DNA of 64,000 bases from Rotaria sordida (lineage: Eukaryota > Rotifera > Eurotatoria > Philodinida > Philodinidae). This document shows positions 46,101-57,797 of this stretch, piece after piece. The stretch's first letter is position 1, and each line of letters opens with the position of its first letter. The translations under genes were made by a program, and so were the position numbers. Location of the stretch: positions 62,001 to 126,000 of the forward strand of contig CAJNOL010000102.1 in NCBI GenBank assembly GCA_905250125.1. The letters are read 5' to 3'. The notes under the pieces were generated by a model. That model saw nothing but the letters and a program-made list of their open reading frames with translations. It did no database searches and was not told where the DNA came from.

Positions 46101-46285
46101 CATTTTCGACACCAAATGAGGAAGATCGTTTATTAACAAATTTTTTAACAGATTATCTTGGTCGAGATGGTATACTTGTTTTATATATTTTAAAAATGAA
46201 TACAAATGAAGTTATAACAGGTGAAATTGTTACAGCTTTATTTGAATTATTTAAAGCAAGTATTCAGACTGATACAACAGAATAA
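43155..46285 (+). CDS. Innexin gap-junction protein (first exon not found)
   Basis: Four-pass plasma-membrane channel subunit of invertebrate gap junctions. The coding part visible is 43155-43967 plus 45484-46285. DDDFYDRLSRRYSVILLVIF leads into TM1, then STKQYVGEPIACFCP opens extracellular loop 1. YIYFYQYVPFILIVQALLFY is the innexin YYQWV-type signature (here YYQYV-like, as FYQYV) in TM2. Loop 2 reads TWCNFAVRNLADNIHTYTVQCSLPIN in two parts across the intron, and TM4 is IIWFWLYFTTLCTLFGFLYW. The C-tail has a His-rich insert (about 45785-45910), then the conserved FLTDYLGRDGILVLYIL. No in-frame ATG precedes the domain; the open frame upstream begins at GTG 43057, so an upstream exon with the start is missing. 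Acceptors at 43154 or 43187 are both possible. The 1.5-kb intron (43968-45483) carries a hairpin. Confidence 0.92.
44471..44551. repeat. 32-bp near-perfect hairpin in innexin intron
   Basis: CTTTTCTTTCATCTCTCTTT continues through CTCAATCGTCTT (44471-44502) and is mirrored at 44520-44551. There is one G/A difference in 32 positions, which a G-U pair would tolerate in RNA, and a 17-nt loop. The size is similar to an animal pre-miRNA. Confidence 0.85.
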
Positions 46286-46334
46286 ATGTTCTATTGGTAG
46301 ACGGTGTTTTTCTTTTTTTTTTTTTTTATTTATA

Positions 46335-47799
46335 TTAATAATTGGATTTAAATTGAGTAAAATGTGATATCAATGTCTCTGAAAATAAACGACGTAGATT
46401 TGTATTATGATCAAGTAAATCTCGAATAATAGTTGTTTTTGTTGTCAAATGAACAAGATTAAAATCAGGAAAATATCTGTGAAAAAAAAAACAAAATGAA
46501 ATCATTGAGAATAATATTTCAAGAAAAAAAAAATATTTCTTTTTTGTTTTTTTACTCATTATTTTCTTCAATAGTATCAAATTTTTCAATGATTATATCA
46601 ATATTTGAATTATTAAATAATAATGCTGAAAGAACTTTTAATGATTGAATTCGATTTAATAATGCATTTTGTTTTAAAATATTTAATAGAGCATAGAAAA
46701 TTATTGGTACAAGTTGATCATCACGTACAAGACTATCTATATGAATAAATATAAGGAAAGATCAGAATTGTTAATTATTCTTTATTTTACCATTTTGATC
46801 TTCATTTTCTAAGCTAATTCTTTTCATAAGTATATCATTTCTAAATATACATTCAATACCATCAGCTATTGGCCATAGAGTTTCATCTTTATCAATAAGT
46901 TCACTCCATTGATATGATGGTTTAATAATTAATGTATGTTTTAATAAAGAAGTAAGTTTAAGTGCTGGAAAACCAAGTACAAGACTATAAATAAGAACAT
47001 TCGATTTGATACGATCACGAATATCATCAATTATATAACGAATATGATGTGGTGCAACACATAGAAAAACAATATCACAATGTTGAACAATATAAGCATT
47101 ATTAAATTTACAAAATCCTACTCCATTTTGAATCATATCAGCTAGAAATATTTTTCTTATTGAATGGAAAAACAAAAATCTGTAATTCCATTTACATACT
47201 TAATAAATCAGCTTGTCGACTGGACTAAAGAAATAACAACAACAACAACAACACATACATAATTATTATTAAAGATTCGAAGAAAAATATATTCGTTAAA
47301 ATGATAAGTTAATTGTTATTTCAATCATGTTAACTTTGAATACTTACAAGACATAACTCATCTGGATAAACATCTCCATATTTTAATAAAAATGTAGCAA
47401 GTAAATGTCCAATACGTCCAACACCAATAATACCAATTTTAAGACCCGGTTCTCGACATACTTCAGCCATTAGACGATGACTTCGTTTTTTGTCTGGTGT
47501 ACCTTTTAATTTTTCACCTTCACGTCTAAGATATATTTGTTTAAATAAAACACAAAACGATTTAGTTTTTTTTTTTCTTTAATCATTTACTTAATACGAT
47601 TAGCAAGTGAAACAAAATAACATGCATGAGCAATATGTGCTGCTGTTAATAAATTTGAACGACGACGTAATTGAATAAATAAATCATTATATTCACCAGG
47701 ACATAAGTTTTTAAATTGAATACTTTCAAGTCCTGATATTAAATCACCTGTTGGTGGATCGAAAAGTGTTTTTAATGTTGATGATTGAAATAGATCCAT
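46335..47799 (-). CDS. NOXRED1: NADP-dependent oxidoreductase domain-containing protein 1
   Basis: A protein of the pyrroline-5-carboxylate reductase-like family with an N-terminal Rossmann fold; its substrate is unknown. Six exons (47799-47591, 47525-47348, 47224-47200, 47141-46791, 46736-46556, 46476-46335) give 361 aa, close to the vertebrate length (about 360). The dinucleotide-binding glycine loop is LKIGIIGVGRIGHLLATFLL (G-x-G-x2-G). HCDIVFLCVAPHHIRYIIDD follows, with the CVxP/AP loop typical of P5CR-like enzymes. Exon 3 is only 25 nt yet keeps the frame (LCL-SSRQADLL), supporting the model. Its start lies 206 nt after the stop of the same-strand upstream gene, and AATTTACAG just upstream of the ATG resembles an acceptor. 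Confidence 0.88.
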
Positions 47800-48005
47800 T
47801 AAAAAAAAAATTAAAAATCTGTAAATTATTCGATAAAAGAAAAAAAAATCATTTCTTTTTCTTTTTGTTTTTTAGATAAATGAATAAAGAATTAATAAGA
47901 ATATGTGAAAGTGAAATAAAAAAATTATATCACACAATGGAAAGAAATAGTTATAAAGTTACAAGTTAACATCTGACCAATCGGAACAAAAAAATATCAT
48001 TTCGA

Positions 48006-49141
48006 TCAATCAATATTGACTTGTTTAATAGCAGATGGTGATTGACAACGTTGATCAACTAGATAATCATTAGCATATGGAGCACCTTGCCAAACTTGAC
48101 CATAATCTTGTGTACGTTTTATTTCTGGTAATGGACGACGATATTTATATGGATTACTTGATATTTGTCCTCGAAAACCTTCTGTTGGATGAAATAAATC
48201 CCACATACTTGCTGCTCGTTCAAGTTTTGCTGATGATGTCATTTCAAATTGTTTAGGTGGATATACTTTAGGTTTTTCTTCTTCAATAACAAATGCACCA
48301 TGTCGCTATGAAATATTTAATTTAAAAACAAAACAAAAAAAGATATATATATATATACAAAAATATTAGAATTTAATTTATATACATACTCTTCCACGAA
48401 GAGGATAATTTGTGAAGTTTCGACTATTATATTGTTGTTCGAACGATACTTTTTCAACTAATGTTTGATCAACTGATTCAAGATTTTCAGATTTTAAATC
48501 AGTAATAGGTACTAATTTTAAATAAAATTTTTCGTTATTTACATTTCTAAATTTTAGTAAAATTTTCATTACCAATTCCTACTGTACGTATATGAAATGG
48601 ATTAGCTGAATAACGTGTATTTTTCTTTGCATAAAGTCCTGTTTCTCCAGCAATACTAAACGCATTTCGATATGAACTTTCTTTTATTGTCATCCATTTA
48701 TCTTGAATTTTTGCTCCTGGTCCATAAGATTCACCTGTTGGTTGTGACCAATCCCACCAACGTGATTCTTCATTTTTAACATTATCAGTTTTGATAATAC
48801 CAAATGGAGCATTAAAATTTGTTGCATTTGAATAAATCATATCAACTTTACGTCCAGCATGTGGATTATTTCGTGCTTCTAATCCTTGTGCAGGTAATTC
48901 ATTGAAATTCGGTTCTGTATAAAGTGGTGGTGGACGAGAATGACCATACCAAAATGGAATATTTTCACGTTCAGGAACTTCTTCTGATATTATTCGATAA
49001 CTATTTGGACTAGATTTTCATTTAGAAAACGAATAAATATATGATTAAGAAAAAAAAAAGACAAACTCAAGTAAAGTTTTACTTGAATTTTTCTGGAACT
49101 GCTTTTTTGTGAATGATGTCGGGATATGTGATGGTCGTCAT
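48006..49141 (-). CDS. Conserved-looking orphan protein, 305 aa
   Basis: Four exons (49141-49083, 49009-48573, 48511-48390, 48305-48006) join in frame. The sequence is rich in Trp, Tyr, Pro, Asn and Arg without transmembrane segments or signal peptide: ENIPFWYGHSRPPPLYTEPN, SRWWDWSQPTGESYGPGAK, MWDLFHPTEGFRGQISSNPY. Scattered aromatic/Pro-rich motifs with little predicted secondary structure recall microtubule inner proteins of cilia and sperm tails, but I cannot assign it to a named family; that is inference only. TTTTATCTTAG lies about 20 nt before the start. It is upstream of NOXRED1 on the same strand. Confidence 0.8.
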
Positions 49142-50864
49142 TTTGATATACCGAATTCACTCCTAAGATAAAATTGTGTCTGTTTTTATTTTAAAGTATT
49201 AAATTTTTTGTCAATGAAATCAATCTACCTACGGATCAATATCAATTCGCTTTTTATATTTTTTTCATTTTATATTCCAATGTCTTGTTTTATTATATAG
49301 AACGAAAATGTTTTTTTTCTCATACTTGTCAACCAAAAAAATGTAAAGTTGAACGGTTTCTGCTCGCAAACAGGTCTAATTTTTCCTTATCGTTTATTTT
49401 GTAGTCTGTTATGTAATATGAATATAGATGAATATTAAGAAAGATCATAGGCAGTGCAACATTTTAAATCTAGACTAGGCTCAGTAATCTTTATAAGATC
49501 ACTACTGAAAAAGTATAATGGGGCGAAGGAGAGGCAAATCTTTTTATGTCATTCAGATGAAATATAGTTAGTGCGTTTTGTTTCCAACTCATATTTTAGA
49601 ATGTATAAATTTGATACGATTCAGAAAACGTTCACCACTTCTGTGAAAAGATGTGCATTAAATAAATACGTCAACATTTATTTTTATTTAATTTCGACTC
49701 TCGAAAGAAGATTTTTCAGATCTACGTTACTGAAAAACAAAATAATGATGAAGCAACAGTGTTCACACAAGAAAAGGAATTATATTGTTGAAAATTTTCA
49801 ACATCTTTTAGTTTATCTCACTTTAGTTTTCGATACTGTTCTTCTTCGCTAGTTTCATTGAAGTTACAACTTCAAGTCATTAGCAATGTTGGGCCCAATA
49901 TTGAATCTATCCTCAAGAATGTTTTCTAAAACTGCTTCACTACGAACTTGTTACTATTTGCCGTCGAAGACAGTGAAAAATTTTAACGTTTGTATAACAA
50001 TTTCGATGCACTATATAAATCTATAAGTTTGACAGAATGAGAACCAAATGTTTGAGCTTACCCTAGCCTATGATATTTGAATCTACGATTGGTTTCAGTC
50101 TATCCAAGCCTCATGGCTAGAGTTCTTCGAGTTAGTTCCGGAGTCGACTGGCTCTACTTATGGTTCAGCTACCTATAGGACAGAAGTGATCTACAGAACA
50201 TCAGAGATTGAAACAAGAGAAAATCTCATTCATTATTTTTATAAAAATTTTATAGACTAGAGTAAAATATCTATATACTGTTTCGGTTATAATATCTCTT
50301 ATGAAATACATACAAGGTGTACTAATTCTATTTTTTATTTCATGATTTATATTAATAGGAAACAAACATACCTTTTTTTTCTCGCCCTATCTTAACACAT
50401 TCAATAGTGCTGACATTTCAAATGTCTTCTACAGTTCGTTGTCATAGCAACCAAACATTATCAAAGTGCATTCGTGCGTTATCCAATTTATAGATATCTC
50501 TGATATATAATAAAAACCTTTTCAATTATTTAATTTTATATAAAAATATTAACTTTTAAAAAGCAACTTTTTTTTTAATTCAAAAAATTTTTCCTTATTT
50601 CTTATTCGTTATTCTCGTACCGTCTCTTTCTCTATATCTAGGTTAAGGTAAAGTGTCATCTTTATTAAATGATTAATCATATGTTGGAAAAAAAGAAATT
50701 TCTCGTCCATCTATATTTAATAACATTGAGTCATTTTATTATGTCGCAATGTTTCTATAGATTCTTATGCAATTGAATTTTGTATATAAAAGCAACGAAA
50801 TCATTTGTTTATCATTCTTTTTAGATTTTTTCACAATTCAAATCTCATAATATTTGCACATACA
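49142..50864. other. Intergenic region with dispersed repeat copy 2
   Basis: No supported exon in 1.7 kb. About 49918-50145 is related to 15700-15900: AAAATTTTAACGTTTGTATAA, ATAAATCTATAAG and TCTATCCAAGCCTCATGGCT. The rest is AT-rich. The right part is the presumed promoter of the SERTA-like gene. Confidence 0.5.
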
Positions 50865-51575
50865 ATGACAAATCCAACAGAACTAATGCAATTGTATATT
50901 TTATTATCATATGAAAAGGTGTGTGTATATATGAAGAAAAAAAACACAATTAAATAAAATAATATTTTTATATTTTTGTTTTGTCAGTTACAACGTTCAA
51001 CAATAAGCCAACATCGTCGACCGATAGAAGCTTCATTACATAATCGTTTGTTAGTTTGGCGTTTTTTAAAAAAAATTGAAAATGAACCAATAACTTGCGA
51101 ACATGAACTTTTCATAAATAGTCATAATAATAATAATAATAATAGTTTCGATTATAACAATCCATGGATAATTGATTTCAATACAAATTGTGAAAATGAT
51201 AATGGAATTGATATGGATATTGATTCTGATATAGTAAATGTTTTAGGCAATGATGAAATAAATAATAATTCTACATGTGAAACAATGAATATTGATCAAA
51301 CATCAGATGTAACTGCATTATTAAAACGTGCGATCGGTTCTGAAAGAAGACAAAAGTCATCGACAGATAATTTTTATTTTCATGATAGTAATAATAATAA
51401 TAATAATAATACAAATCTTGATCATATGTCAGAAACAAATACATTTGAAGAAACTGAGCAATTTTTTCATGATCTATGTAATGAATTAACAAATACGACA
51501 GCTTCAATTGTATCATCTTCAACAACAAATGTATTTAATTTTTCAACATCACATGAACAAACACTTATTCATTAG
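50865..51575 (+). CDS. SERTA-domain-like protein, 213 aa
   Basis: Two exons (50865-50918, 50988-51575). Residues ~8-48 read LYILLSYEKLQRS, then RRPIEASLHNRLLVWRFLKK. This resembles the SERTA motif, whose core is a leucine-rich helix followed by E-x-S-L-(R/H)-x5-V-x2-x-L-x-x-I. SERTA proteins in animals are small nuclear regulators of cell cycle and transcription. The rest has two poly-Asn runs and an acidic DMDIDSDIVN segment, compatible with a transactivation region; a SERTAD-like C-terminal motif is not evident. The match rests on one short motif, so the family call is moderate. The poly-Asn runs are AAT-repeat encoded and probably length-variable. Confidence 0.6.
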
Positions 51576-52427
51576 AAAAAGAAAAAAAAAGAACGTTTTT
51601 GTGTCTTCTTTTGTTTTAAAATTATAAGACAGTAGTTTATAACAAAAAAAAACAAACAAACAAAATCTTTTTTTTTTGTTCTTCTTCATTTTGTAAGATA
51701 TCATTAGATTGTTTCTTTCTCATTGTTTTATTTTTCGTTTCCTCGATATAATAATCGTCTATCATAACACATCGATCAAGTTCTCTATTGTTCGAATGAT
51801 TTTTGTGTTTAACTCCAATCCGGTCTGTCATTTTTCTCTTTTTATAATGATGCTGATTTCTTAGTTTATCAATGATATGAGTAAGCGATTTTAAAACGCG
51901 TTTATATGTTTAATTATTTGTTGCCTATTCGATCTTATTACTTCAGATGTTTTCTTGTTTCTGAGTGTTTTTATTTAAATAAAACAAAATAAAACTCAAG
52001 AGATAATGAATTTTTTCTTTGATATTACTTTTCACTGGTTTTTTATTTCTAAATACTCTTCCTTGTTTTTTTTTCATTTCACACACGTTGTATCGCGTGC
52101 AAACACACAATCATATTGATCTATTTATTGCAAACGTAAATGCTTTTTTTTCTAAAGAAAAAAAAAAAGAAATCTCGACGGTTATACGACCGTTAGTTTT
52201 CATCAAGGAAAGTGGGAGAGGAAAAGATGAAGAATGTTGTTTTTTAATAAAATAGACAGCATCTTGAGTGCATATCACAGGAATATTTAAGCGGAAAAAT
52301 GGTTTCTAACACAGTAGTCATTATATTATTTTTTTTTTATATATAGCAACACGGAATTACATTTTTTTTTTGAAGAAGAAGAAAAAAAGGAAAAGAGAAG
52401 AGTAAACATTTACATTTAGTTAGCAAA
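51576..52427. other. Intergenic region
   Basis: About 0.85 kb, AT-rich with long A and T runs. A 64-codon minus-strand frame (51831-51637) is Lys/Glu/Asn-rich but lacks splice or family support. Nothing else was recognised. Confidence 0.4.
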
Positions 52428-54290
52428 ATGGATGATAATAATTCTGGCACATCTTTGAATGATGATAATAATCAATTGATAGCAAAATCAATAGAAGATT
52501 CATCTGAATTTCTTTCAACTATTGATGATGAAGAAATTCGTCAAGTTCAAACAGCTTTTTCCAATATAATTGATGAAACATGTTCAAATAATCCAAATTC
52601 TAATAGAAATATATTTGAACATACATATATTACACAAGATAGTTTTGCTTTTTTTTTTCGTTCTATTATACCAACACAAGAAATAGTTCAACAAGATTTT
52701 GAACCTGAATCACAACAAAATTTATTTAAATATGAAGATCAAGAAGGTATAAAATATGCTTTTAAAGTTTTTGATCGTCGTACAAATCGTTTAATATATG
52801 AACAAATGCCAACTTATCATAAATATGCTATGAGATTATTATTTCGTGGTCCTGTTCAACGTGAATTATTACTTACAAGTGCAATAAGAAATTTTTTTGC
52901 TCGTGAAACATTACGTTTAGGTAAAGAATTTGATGATCCAAAATCACGTAAACATATACTAACATTTATTAAAATGTATCAAATTGATTTAAATGAATTA
53001 CTTGAACCAGATATATCAAAATATTTTACATTTAATGAATTTTTTTATCGAAAATTAAAACCTAATGCAAGACCTATTGATAATCAAGATGATCCAAATA
53101 TAATTGTATCAGCTGCTGATTGTCGTTTAATTTTATTTGATAATATATCTGAAGCAACACATATATGGATAAAAGGTAATCAATTTTCTCTTCGATATTT
53201 ATTTGATGATGAAATATTAGCACAAGAATTTGATGGTGGTTCAATAGCAGTATTTCGTTTAGCACCAGCTGATTATCATCGTTTTCATTCACCAATTAAA
53301 GGAATTATTGGACAAAATATAAAAACTATAACTGGTACTTATTATACAGTTAATCCAATTGCAATCAGACAAAGATTAGATGTATTAACAAGAAATCAAC
53401 GAGCAATGATTACTATTGAAAGTAATTATTTTGAGAGAGTAGTTTTTATAGCCATTGGAGCATTACTTGTTGGTTCAGTTAATTTTACGGTTACACCATA
53501 TCAATCAATTGAAAAAGGCGATGAACTTGGTAAGATCAAAGGCAATCTTTATATTTTTTATTTCGTATATTAATAAAATATGTTGAATAACTGTTATTAC
53601 AAAAGTCCTGAGAAAAAAAAATTTTTTCATTCCTTTGAAAATAATTAGTGAGAATTTGAAAACAATTTCTTCAAATCAAAATTTTGAAATCTTTCTGAAT
53701 GTGTGTAAATATTTGTTTTTTAATCGACACTAGTCTTCGTTCTTACAACGTGTTTGTTCATAGTTACAATCAAATATAAGGCAAATAAATAGTCTGAACC
53801 AATATTTCAAACGAGTATACAATCGTATTTCAAATGAAGAGTTTTTAATATTCTTCAGTAACTTTTATATGGTTAAAAAATGAACGAATATTTTATTTCA
53901 AGACTTTTCCAACAGAAATTACGTTAGCTTATTATTGAGAAAAATTTCAAGTTTGGATAATAAAAATTCTCATTTATTAGAATTGTAAATGACAATACGA
54001 AAAAAAGTAAATATTGTATTTATATAGGTTATTTTGCATATGGTGGTAGTACAATTGTTATTGTCTTTAAAGCTGGTATGGTAAAATGGGATGACGATTT
54101 ACTACATAATTCAAAGAATTCTATGGAAACACTTGTTCGTATGGGTGAACATATTGGTCAACGAACAAGTGAAGAAGAACGACAAAAATATTTATTAAAT
54201 GTTCCAAACGATAACAAGAAAAATACAACAATATCACAACTTTTAAGTCATTTTCCTAAGTCGGATAGTTTAAGTAATATTAATGTATAA
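52428..54290 (+). CDS. Phosphatidylserine decarboxylase, GGST (plant/fungal PSD2-like) class
   Basis: Converts phosphatidylserine to phosphatidylethanolamine. Two exons (52428-53529, 54028-54290) give 454 aa. SAADCRLILFDNISEATHIW carries the Asp of the self-cleavage triad, FRLAPADYHRFHSPIKGI carries the His, and GYFAYGGSTIVIVF holds the GGST site where the proenzyme is cut to make the pyruvoyl prosthetic group. Conserved ITGTYYTVNPIA and VVFIAIGALLVGSV also fit. The usual animal mitochondrial PISD has LGST; GGST with this surrounding sequence matches yeast Psd2 and plant PSD2/3 types. No C2 domain or mitochondrial presequence is seen; the N-terminal ~110 residues are acidic. The 498-nt intron falls just before the cleavage motif. 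Presence in an animal makes horizontal origin worth testing. Confidence 0.93.
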
Positions 54291-57200
54291 TTCTTTTTTT
54301 CCTATAAAATATTCTCTAAGCTGTTGTGATTCGTTTTACATTGTGATAAATTCAAATTTTTATTCTGTTTTATCTATAACAAAAAGAAAGTTTTTTTTTC
54401 GAATCTTTTTTCTGTTCATATAATTTTAGAGATTTGATATATGGACAACAACATTCGTTAGTGACGTGACTTCCTAAAATTGTAATACATGTATCTCGGA
54501 ATAATGAATTTTTCTAGAGCTAAGTTTTATATGTTACATGTATTTTAATTTATTCTAGATGCCCTGGAAAAAAACCAGCTCTAAAAGCCTTTGTTCGGAG
54601 AAGTTATCAGTAAAAAACTAGTGTTAACCAGGATATTCACTTTTACTTCATGCATTTTAACTAAAAAAAAACTCTGAACTAAGACAGTATTTTTGCAAAC
54701 TAAATAGTATATTCTCCAGACAATTCCTGAGGCTACAAAATTTCTATCCAAAGTTTTTTTTTCGGAGCATGTCTAGATATTTCAAAAAACTCGATTTACA
54801 TTTCATTAGCCACGTGACGGTGTATGAATGTATAAACGAAAAAAAAGATGCTCTTATAACCAAATAAGAAGTTCAAAATCACTTCCAAATCGTAAAAATT
54901 CTTCTTTATAATTTCTATATGATGGTAAAACAAAAATTTTTGTTTCGGGACGTTATAGGATCTTTAGAAAATCGATCTTTTAGAGGACATTTTTTAGAGT
55001 TTGATTTTGCTGAAAATTTTATCGTAGATAGAATTTGTATCATCGAATCTATCCTGAAGTTTTCAGATTTTTTTTCTTATATGGTTAGAGAAATATTCGC
55101 TAATTACATTTTATCAATTAATTAATTTTAATTGATAGTCAGCTGGAAGAGTCAACATTTTTACACCTGTCTATGCTACGGTAACTTAGTCAAAAAATCT
55201 CTGTGAAGAATCAAAGTCAAATGAAAAGTTGGCATATCTCATTTTGTCTGAAATGGCTCATATATAAGTATATTTATGGATGATTATAATAAATCATCAT
55301 TCACATCATCACTGAATCATTATCCACTTTCAACTTATAGAGACTGCCTGATTAGATTTTTGTTTATCTATCTTCTGTAGCAAGAAGACTGGAGAATACT
55401 ATAGTCGAATGGATGGTCTTTTGGAATTGTGACTTACGATTCTCTACAAAAAACAAAATGGGCAAATGCAAAATTAAAAGTACTGATTGAACAAAAAAAA
55501 ATACGCATCAGTGTCATTCTTAATTTAAAACTAAGTCGAACTCTGCATCGCATATAACAAAAAACTCTTTCAAGTTTTTCTGAATCCTTTCCATGATGCT
55601 ATAAACACCAGAAAAGTCTAACATTACGAGTCGAGATTTTCATTGCAGTAGTTTCAGATTGAACCTAAAGTGAAAATGCAGACATAGTGTTATTCCATAT
55701 GATGATTATTTCCACTGAAACTGTCGAAAGAAAGATTCCAATTTATTAATGTTAGATGTGGATCCTCTATAAGACACAGAACCGGACGGATAACTCTGCG
55801 AAGTCATCAAAAATGAAGTCATTTATGCAAATGGTATCAGCTGATAGGAAAGAAGCTTTCATTGTACAGAAAATTTGTCTATCAGTTTTTTTCTTGTCAG
55901 AAGTCCTGAGAATATGTAGATTTTTTGACAAAATAAGAACGGATAGAATGAGTTAGGGATCTGCAAAATGGTTTCGAACAATTATTTCTATCGAGAATTA
56001 GACCATACATTTTCATACTTATTATTTTGTTCTAGTTAAAAAGCTCCACATCGGCTATGCCTATTTACGATTCCAATAACAATCCTTTTCTGATCAAGGT
56101 TTTCGTTCCAAGAGTCGAAAGTTTTCGATAACTTGTATAGGTTTTAAATATGTAAAACACAATTTACATAAGTTTCACTCAGTAGCTGTTGAACCATTCT
56201 TTTATTTATACATTTTTTTGCTATTTATAGTATGAACTTCCTAGTTTCAGTGTTGTACTTGTCTATCTTGAAGAAAAAACCTTTGATAATTTGTAGACAC
56301 TAGAGAATAGATAAGAAGATTTAGGTTTAGTCTTTGAAATAATTATTTCCGAATTGGCTCTAAAAATAGTAGTAATAGTCCTGCAGATTCTGAGTTTTGA
56401 TACATTCAAATGGATTTTTAAAGTAACGACGATTCAAGATCAATTGTATAGGTTTTGTATGCATTCATAAACTGAGACTTCTGAAAGAATGTTTAGAACC
56501 AGAAAAAAATTCTGACTCGGACAAAAAACCTGGTTTTATATATTCTTAGTTCTAATACATACATATAAAAGCATGCTCCCGTTACTAAAGAGTCAAAACA
56601 TTCATGGAGATTTTATATATATTCGAACAATTATTTAGATTATAAAAGACGTTGCTTGTTTTTAGAAACGAAATCGAATCTACAGGATCGAAACTAGAAT
56701 AAAAGTAATTTTAGAGATCTCGAGTCACTAGCTCTAGCTCAGATAAATGAGCTGGTAGATAGTTCTAGATCATTTAACCTCGAACTAGCCAACAAATACA
56801 GTTATCCGAACTGAAATATACTCATTTCTGACTGATTGTAGCATCGCTCTTATTGTAAAGATTGGTGAGATTTTGTTTAAAAATTATATTCATCAAGTTG
56901 TGTATCTGATTAGATATCAGAGTATAGCGTAGTTGTTTAAAAGGTTAAAGATAACAAGCTTTCATTGTCTGAAGCAATGGAGATAATAAATGATTTGTTT
57001 TTTGTAATGCATTAATATTTTCAGTAGAGTATAATAACAACAAGAGAAATATTTATAGAAACTAGAATACTTATTAATTCTTTACTAGTTGTTGGCACAA
57101 TACTCAAAGCTAGTCATTCGTAGTCATTTTTTAGTTAGAATATCAATTCCACGAGTGAACTTTTATTTATTTATTTTTTTACTGCTAAGCATCATTCATA

Positions 57201-57797
57201 AGTACGATACATTCATTTCTTTGCCGTTTTGAATGCCAATTACTAAAGTGAAAAGATTGAATGTTTGATGCGTTAAATAAAATGATAGTCATTTTAAAAA
57301 AATACCTGACAAAGTATATTCTATCACATGATGTATTCTTTTATATCCATATTCCTATTCTGTTTACATTTATTCATCTAACACAGAATGTTTCAACAAT
57401 AGATAAGTCTTGTGACCGTAATAATATGGTTATAGAATGTGTTTAACTATGGCTATATTCATTTCTTCAATAACATCAAAACTATACGCAATAAACTCCG
57501 ACTATTCAAATACAATCATCGAATCTATATTTAACTATTTTTTATTTACACGTTTCATTCATCAGAATGTACATCGTACATTCGTGATAATAGTTTTTTT
57601 AAATCCATAAAAATATGTTATCGTAAATCCTTGGTATGTATGAGTACTAATTTTGTGTACCATTCATATTTACTCATAATAGTACAATAAGCAACCTATA
57701 AATATTGATGAAAATCAGTGCAATCGTATTTTTAGTTTTCTTTTAATACAAGTTATTTGATTTCAAATAAAAAAATATGTAGAAAATATCAACAATC
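54291..57797. other. Gene-free 3.5-kb region
   Basis: No exon with family similarity. A diverged inverted repeat may span about 54445-54840: ATTCTAGATGCCCTGG and following sequence versus the inverse of CGGAGCATGTCTAGAT. Otherwise it is AT-rich unique-looking sequence with many stops in all frames. Confidence 0.5.

Noticed and set aside
51637-51831. Minus-strand frame of 64 aa, Lys/Glu/Asn-rich
   Set aside because: Could be a tiny gene, but there are no flanking exons, and it sits in the 3' flank of the SERTA-like gene.
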